Shown here piece by piece: positions 60,062-64,000 of a stretch of 64,000 nt of DNA. The notes beneath the pieces were generated by a model. The model was not told the origin of the DNA. It did not search any database and was given only the letters and a program-made list of their open reading frames with translations. The stretch comes from Arthrinium phaeospermum. Its lineage: Eukaryota; Ascomycota; Sordariomycetes; Amphisphaeriales; Apiosporaceae. The stretch lies in NCBI GenBank assembly GCA_006503535.1, contig QYRS01000002.1:4092001-4156000 (forward strand). The letters are read 5' to 3'. Both the position numbers and the translations under genes were made by a program. Positions within the stretch are counted from its first letter, which is position 1. Every line of letters starts with the position of its first letter.

Positions 60062-62875
60062 ATGGGAGTGTGCTGATGATGGGGAGACACAATTACAAAT
60101 ACCACACTGTTCTATCACTGTATTATATGGGTATCTATTTATCTGTTACTAGACCGATATTAGCATGCTTGGCTCTGCTGTCATTAATAATGAATTCCGC
60201 CTGCTCAAGTATAACGGACGCGACAACGGTTATCAAGGCCAGGAGATTACATAAAGGGGCTACTGCCGGATGCCTTGGTGGTAGGTAATTGTGCTGTAGG
60301 TACGGAGCATCAAAGCTTCTTACAAAACTTGACTTGTTTGCGAGCAAATTCTCGGATCAGACAGAGACCCTTGGCTTTGAGATTACCCTCCCGTCATCCT
60401 GCCTGACATGGTGCGGTGCGACCCCTACACAAAATGCACGTTTGCCGGTAAGGCTGATTGATTTGATTGTTGGGCACCTTCTCGCCCCGAGCGTCAAAGT
60501 CGTCATGAGGCCTTATTGGCGTCCAAGCGCTGGGCGCCCTGGTCACTCGCTTGCCTGGGGGGTCTACAGTACCAACCAAATTGGATGAACCTTTCATTTG
60601 CCGTGCGGACAGCGGTCACGGTGCCCATTCCTTCTAGGTCGGATCGATGGTCGCCATGCGCGGCTTTTTCACTCTAGCGGTCGCCGTCGCCGTATCGCGT
60701 CCACGCCAAGCGCCGACTGCTGTCAAGTGCGCCTACATAATTCCAGAGGCTTCCTTTGGTGGTTAATTACGGCAGTGCCACATGGCAATGATTCTAATTT
60801 AATATCTCCTAGTCTGCTAGTTCGGAGATGTTCAGCATACTACACGAGCTGCTAGTATATAAACCACTGGAGGAGTTCCAACTAGACTAGCCCCGAGATT
60901 TCGGGGCTGCAAGCAGCAACTCTCGGGCCTAGGGCAAGCAAACACTCGACTCAGGCGACCTGCGTTGATATGTCTATCGAGTCAGTCCCGTACCGCACAA
61001 TCTTTAGCCAGGCTGCCAGGCACGAACCACAATCGCATGCCCCGGGACTGTGGTCGTGGAGGCAGTCGGTATCCGTCGCAAGACGGGACGAGGGGAGGGG
61101 ATTTGTCGGGGAGTACAAGAAACCCGGCGCCCCGGCACTTTAAGTCGGAGACTGACTGGTGGAATGATGCTTGTCCCCGTGCGGGTATGGCATCCTTCAT
61201 CGCGTCTTTTTTAAATCGCGGAGAGTTTAGAACGCGACGTCCGCGGTCCGCCAATTGTTGGTGGTGACTGCGTGATCGGGTGGGGTATCGTATTCGTATT
61301 CTTCAAAGGGTACGTACCTCGCATGCGGCACCTCGGGCTAAGGTGAGGAATTGCATCAATGGAGCGAGTGTAAGTGGGCTTCGATCAACCTCTCACCGGG
61401 GACATTTGTCATGATCAGCGCAAGACCAATGACCGTTTGGATACAAGACGAAGCTCAATTCGCGAAAGCTGGTGCAAATGCGATTGGGTGCCCGTGATGT
61501 AAGCTCTGCGCCTGATCCCTGGTAGCGAGATCGCTGTTCAGATTGTTGCAGAAATTACGCGAGGCCTGTTGTTTTTGCTTGTTTGAACTTCGAATTGCAT
61601 TGTTGCAGAAACGATCCCTGCCTATCAGATAGCGTGCTATGACTACTACTACTACTACCTGTACCTCGGAGGACGGCGAACAGGTACAGTCCACCATTAT
61701 CTACCCTAGACTAGCCGATATGCTTAAGATGCTGCCACTCTACAATTCCGATTTTCTCCAGTCGGTCAGCGTTGGAGGGCCAAATGGATTTTCGCTGGCC
61801 CGAGCTGCGGTATGGGGGTGCAGATGTGCGTATGTATTGATCGTAAGACCTGAGAGGTTCCTGGAGGTGCATGGCGTGTTGCAGCTGCTCAACCGGGTTA
61901 TCTTCCGTCACCTATCGACCCTTCTGACCACATGCTGTGCCTTTTCTAGCTTTATACCCGCCACTAGCAGCCACTCAAAAAACTCAATGGGCGCGACAGC
62001 TTCGAAATAGGCAATCGATTGGGGTGGACTGAGTGGGGTAGCTACGGCTTGACTACCCGCCCCTGACAAGAATCCTCTTATGCCATTGGTTCCTGGGCCA
62101 ATCCAGTAACATGAAAAAAATAAAAGCACTGTAGCAGTGTCGAGGCCATCTGCCTTTTTTTTTTTCCTGGCGGGCTTTTGGGGCCGAACTAGGTCCTCGG
62201 CCACTTGACTGATACCAGTAGCCTCCGGCGAGCCCAGCAGGCGACGTTAGGAATCCTACATGTAACCGGATTTTTGGGAGGGAAAGAAGTGAAAAATAGG
62301 GCCCTATGCCTTCGATGCTTTCCAGAAAGATGAGATAAAAGGGGATCCATAGGGACCATAGGGAAGCGGATCGCCTGCCCAGAAGCCTGCCGTTTGGTGT
62401 CAGGGTCCGGGACTTCCTGCGGAGTGCTGCTAATGTGTCTACTTGGGATGATAGCAATTTAAACGCAAGCAAATTTCGACCGCTGGGACGCCTGTTTTAC
62501 TCGAAGTAGTGTCGTGCCCGCTCATCTCTCCCTCGCTCTGCCCAGTGACAGTGCCAGAATATAGACCAGACCCTTGGCAGCCCTTTCCCGTTGCGACTCT
62601 GGGAAGCCGATCTTCCTTAAGCAGGATCTACCCTCTTCCTCTTCTCCCAATCTTTTCCTTTCCGTGTTGGCGGACTTTTTCCTATTTGACCTGTCGGCGA
62701 CACCCTCGCGGCCCTTTCCTCTCCTTACGAACCTAGTTTCCCTGCCAGGTCACCCCTCCAGCAGCAGCGCTTTTACTCCTCTCGCCGCCGTGACCAGCCC
62801 GTTACCGTAACCCGCCCCCGGAAACAACAACAACAAACCACCAGAATAGCGGGATCCACGAACATTTCCTAGAAC
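60062..62875. other. 2.8-kb intergenic region
   Basis: No convincing gene. It includes a hairpin-forming inverted repeat at 60889-60908 and CT-rich sequence upstream of ERG5 (about 62510-62780), probably its promoter and leader. Open frames at 60965-61267, 61639-62010 and 61908-62204 (minus) lack recognisable features. Confidence 0.5.
60889..60908. repeat. Inverted repeat, 8-base arms
   Basis: AGCCCCGA and TCGGGGCT separated by four bases form a perfect GC-rich hairpin. No transposase or second copy was noticed in the window. Confidence 0.45.
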
Positions 62876-64000
62876 ATGGCTTCCAACGCCAGCAGCTTCA
62901 CGTCGCCCCTGGCCGAGAAGTTTGCCGCCGTCAACCTCAACCTCCCGCCGCACATCGACTTCGTCGTCGACACCATCTCCAATGCCGGCATCCTGACCTG
63001 GCTTGCCACCCTGCTGGCCCTGGCTGTCGCCTACGATCAGAGTATGCGCGCCCTCCTCCGCACCCAACAAACCATTGGACGACCATTGCTACTCGTGCAT
63101 ATGCTGACTCTTCTCTCCCCACTGCAGTAAGCTACCAGCTGAACAAGGGCTCAATTGTCGGCCCTGCGTTCAAGGAGCCCTTCATTGGTCCTTTCCTCCA
63201 GTCGGTGAACCCCAAGTTTGAGGAATACTACGGGAAATGGAAGAGCGGCCCTCTCAGCTGCGTCTCCGTCTTTCACAAGTACGTGTCCACCCCATAACAA
63301 CCAACCCCCTTCCAGCGCGATGCATTCCCGAGATCTAACCCACCGCCGCCGCTTTGCAGATTTGTAGTCATTGCGTCGACCCGTGACTTGGCCCGCAAGG
63401 TCTTCAATGCGCCCGCCTACGCCAAGCCCTGCGTCGTCGATGTCGCCCACAAGATCCTCGGCGCGAAGAGCTGGGTGTTCCTGGACGGCAAGGAGCACGT
63501 CGACTACCGCAAGGGTCTCAACGGCCTCTTCACCCGCAAGGCCCTGGAGTGCTACCTGCCCCGCCAGGAGGACGTTCTGCGCCACTACTTTGCCCGCTGG
63601 ACGGACATTACCAAGCAGAACAACGACCAGCCCATCCCCTTCATGCAGGAGTTCCGTGAGATCATCACCGCCCTCTCTTGCCGCACCTTTGTCGGATACT
63701 ACATCTCGGAGGAGGCCATCAAGCGCATCACCGTCGACTACTTCCTCGTCACCGAAGCTCTGGAGCTCGTCAACTTCCCCATCATCATCCCCTTCACCAA
63801 GACGTGGCGCGGCAAGAAGGCCGCCGACATGGTCATGGGCGAATTCGCCAAGTGCGCCGCCAAGGCCAAGGTCCGCATGAACGCCGGCGGCGAGGTTACC
63901 TGCATCATGGACGCCTGGATCAAGGACATGATCAACTCCCGCAAATGGCGCGAGGCCACCGAGCAGGGCCTGTCCACGGAGGGTCTTGTGAAGCCCATGC
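62876..64000 (+). CDS. erg5: C-22 sterol desaturase ERG5 (CYP61), 5' part
   Basis: A cytochrome P450 introducing the C-22 double bond late in ergosterol synthesis, anchored in the ER. ATG 62876; exons 62876-63041, 63128-63278 and 63360 to beyond the window. The N-terminal anchor ([16 protein letters not shown]) is followed by [20 protein letters not shown], a canonical ERG5 start of the P450 fold. Further conserved stretches are [60 protein letters not shown] and [16 protein letters not shown]. The window ends before the oxygen-binding helix and heme Cys, so activity cannot be judged. The visible part is intact. Confidence 0.93.

Noticed and set aside
61639..62204. Overlapping open frames on both strands before ERG5
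   Set aside because: Neither shows a domain, signal peptide or codon bias. One starts with a Thr run from a simple repeat.

Overview
This window is nuclear DNA from a filamentous ascomycete (Pezizomycotina, most likely a Sordariomycete). The evidence is the short 50-90 base introns with GTAAGT-type donors, a head-to-head pair of myosin-motor chitin synthases, a DASH subunit, ERG5 and mitochondrial dehydrogenase-kinase genes. It is gene-sparse, about 15 protein genes in 64 kb. I saw no rRNA, tRNA, CRISPR array or intact transposon.

Layout, left to right: a degenerate TSC1/hamartin gene (1.6-4.7 kb, +); a GPI-anchored GH17 beta-1,3-glucanase (6.7-8.3, +); a mitochondrial PDK/BCKDK-type kinase (9.75-11.1, -); a divergent pair of chitin synthases, class VII (12.0-17.5, -) and class V (21.5-27.3, +); an ECM4-type glutathionyl-hydroquinone reductase (28.1-29.5, -); ubiquitin E1 UBA1 (30.3-33.7, -); a large Ser/Thr-rich GPI-type cell-wall protein (35.3-38.4, -); a 4.1 kb gene-poor stretch; a kelch-repeat membrane protein (42.5-45.5, +) followed by a 43-base poly-G tract; EAF7 of NuA4 (46.4-47.5, -) divergent from a gamma-tubulin complex GCP5/6-type protein (48.0-50.8, +); DASH subunit ASK1 (51.2-52.8, +); an F-box-like protein (53.3-54.6, -); an AsaB/CmcJ-type hydroxylase/desaturase (55.9-57.1, -); a divergent gene pair at 57.4-60.1 kb; and the 5' part of ERG5 (62.9 to the window end, +).

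The most interesting locus is the divergent pair at 57.4-60.1 kb. The leftward gene encodes a HELL/HeLo-like N-terminal helical domain followed by two 19-residue pseudo-repeats spaced 34 residues apart, the layout of HET-s/HELLF-type amyloid cell-death effectors. The rightward gene, 726 bases away, encodes a single-pass membrane protein. Its cytosolic N-terminus carries a third copy of the same motif in the same register, and its extracellular part is a Pro/Ser/Thr stalk plus two tandem Cys-rich modules. In the known systems the partner carrying the third motif is an NLR. Here it looks like a cell-surface receptor, so the locus may be a membrane-sensor version of fungal amyloid signalling.

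Many otherwise convincing housekeeping genes are interrupted by single-base indels, mostly missing bases: GH17, the kinase, class VII CHS, kelch protein, EAF7, GCP and ASK1. Others such as class V CHS and UBA1 are uninterrupted over several kb. I read these breaks mainly as sequence or assembly errors. TSC1 is far more damaged than any other gene and could be a real pseudogene. Coordinates of broken genes are given from start to final stop.
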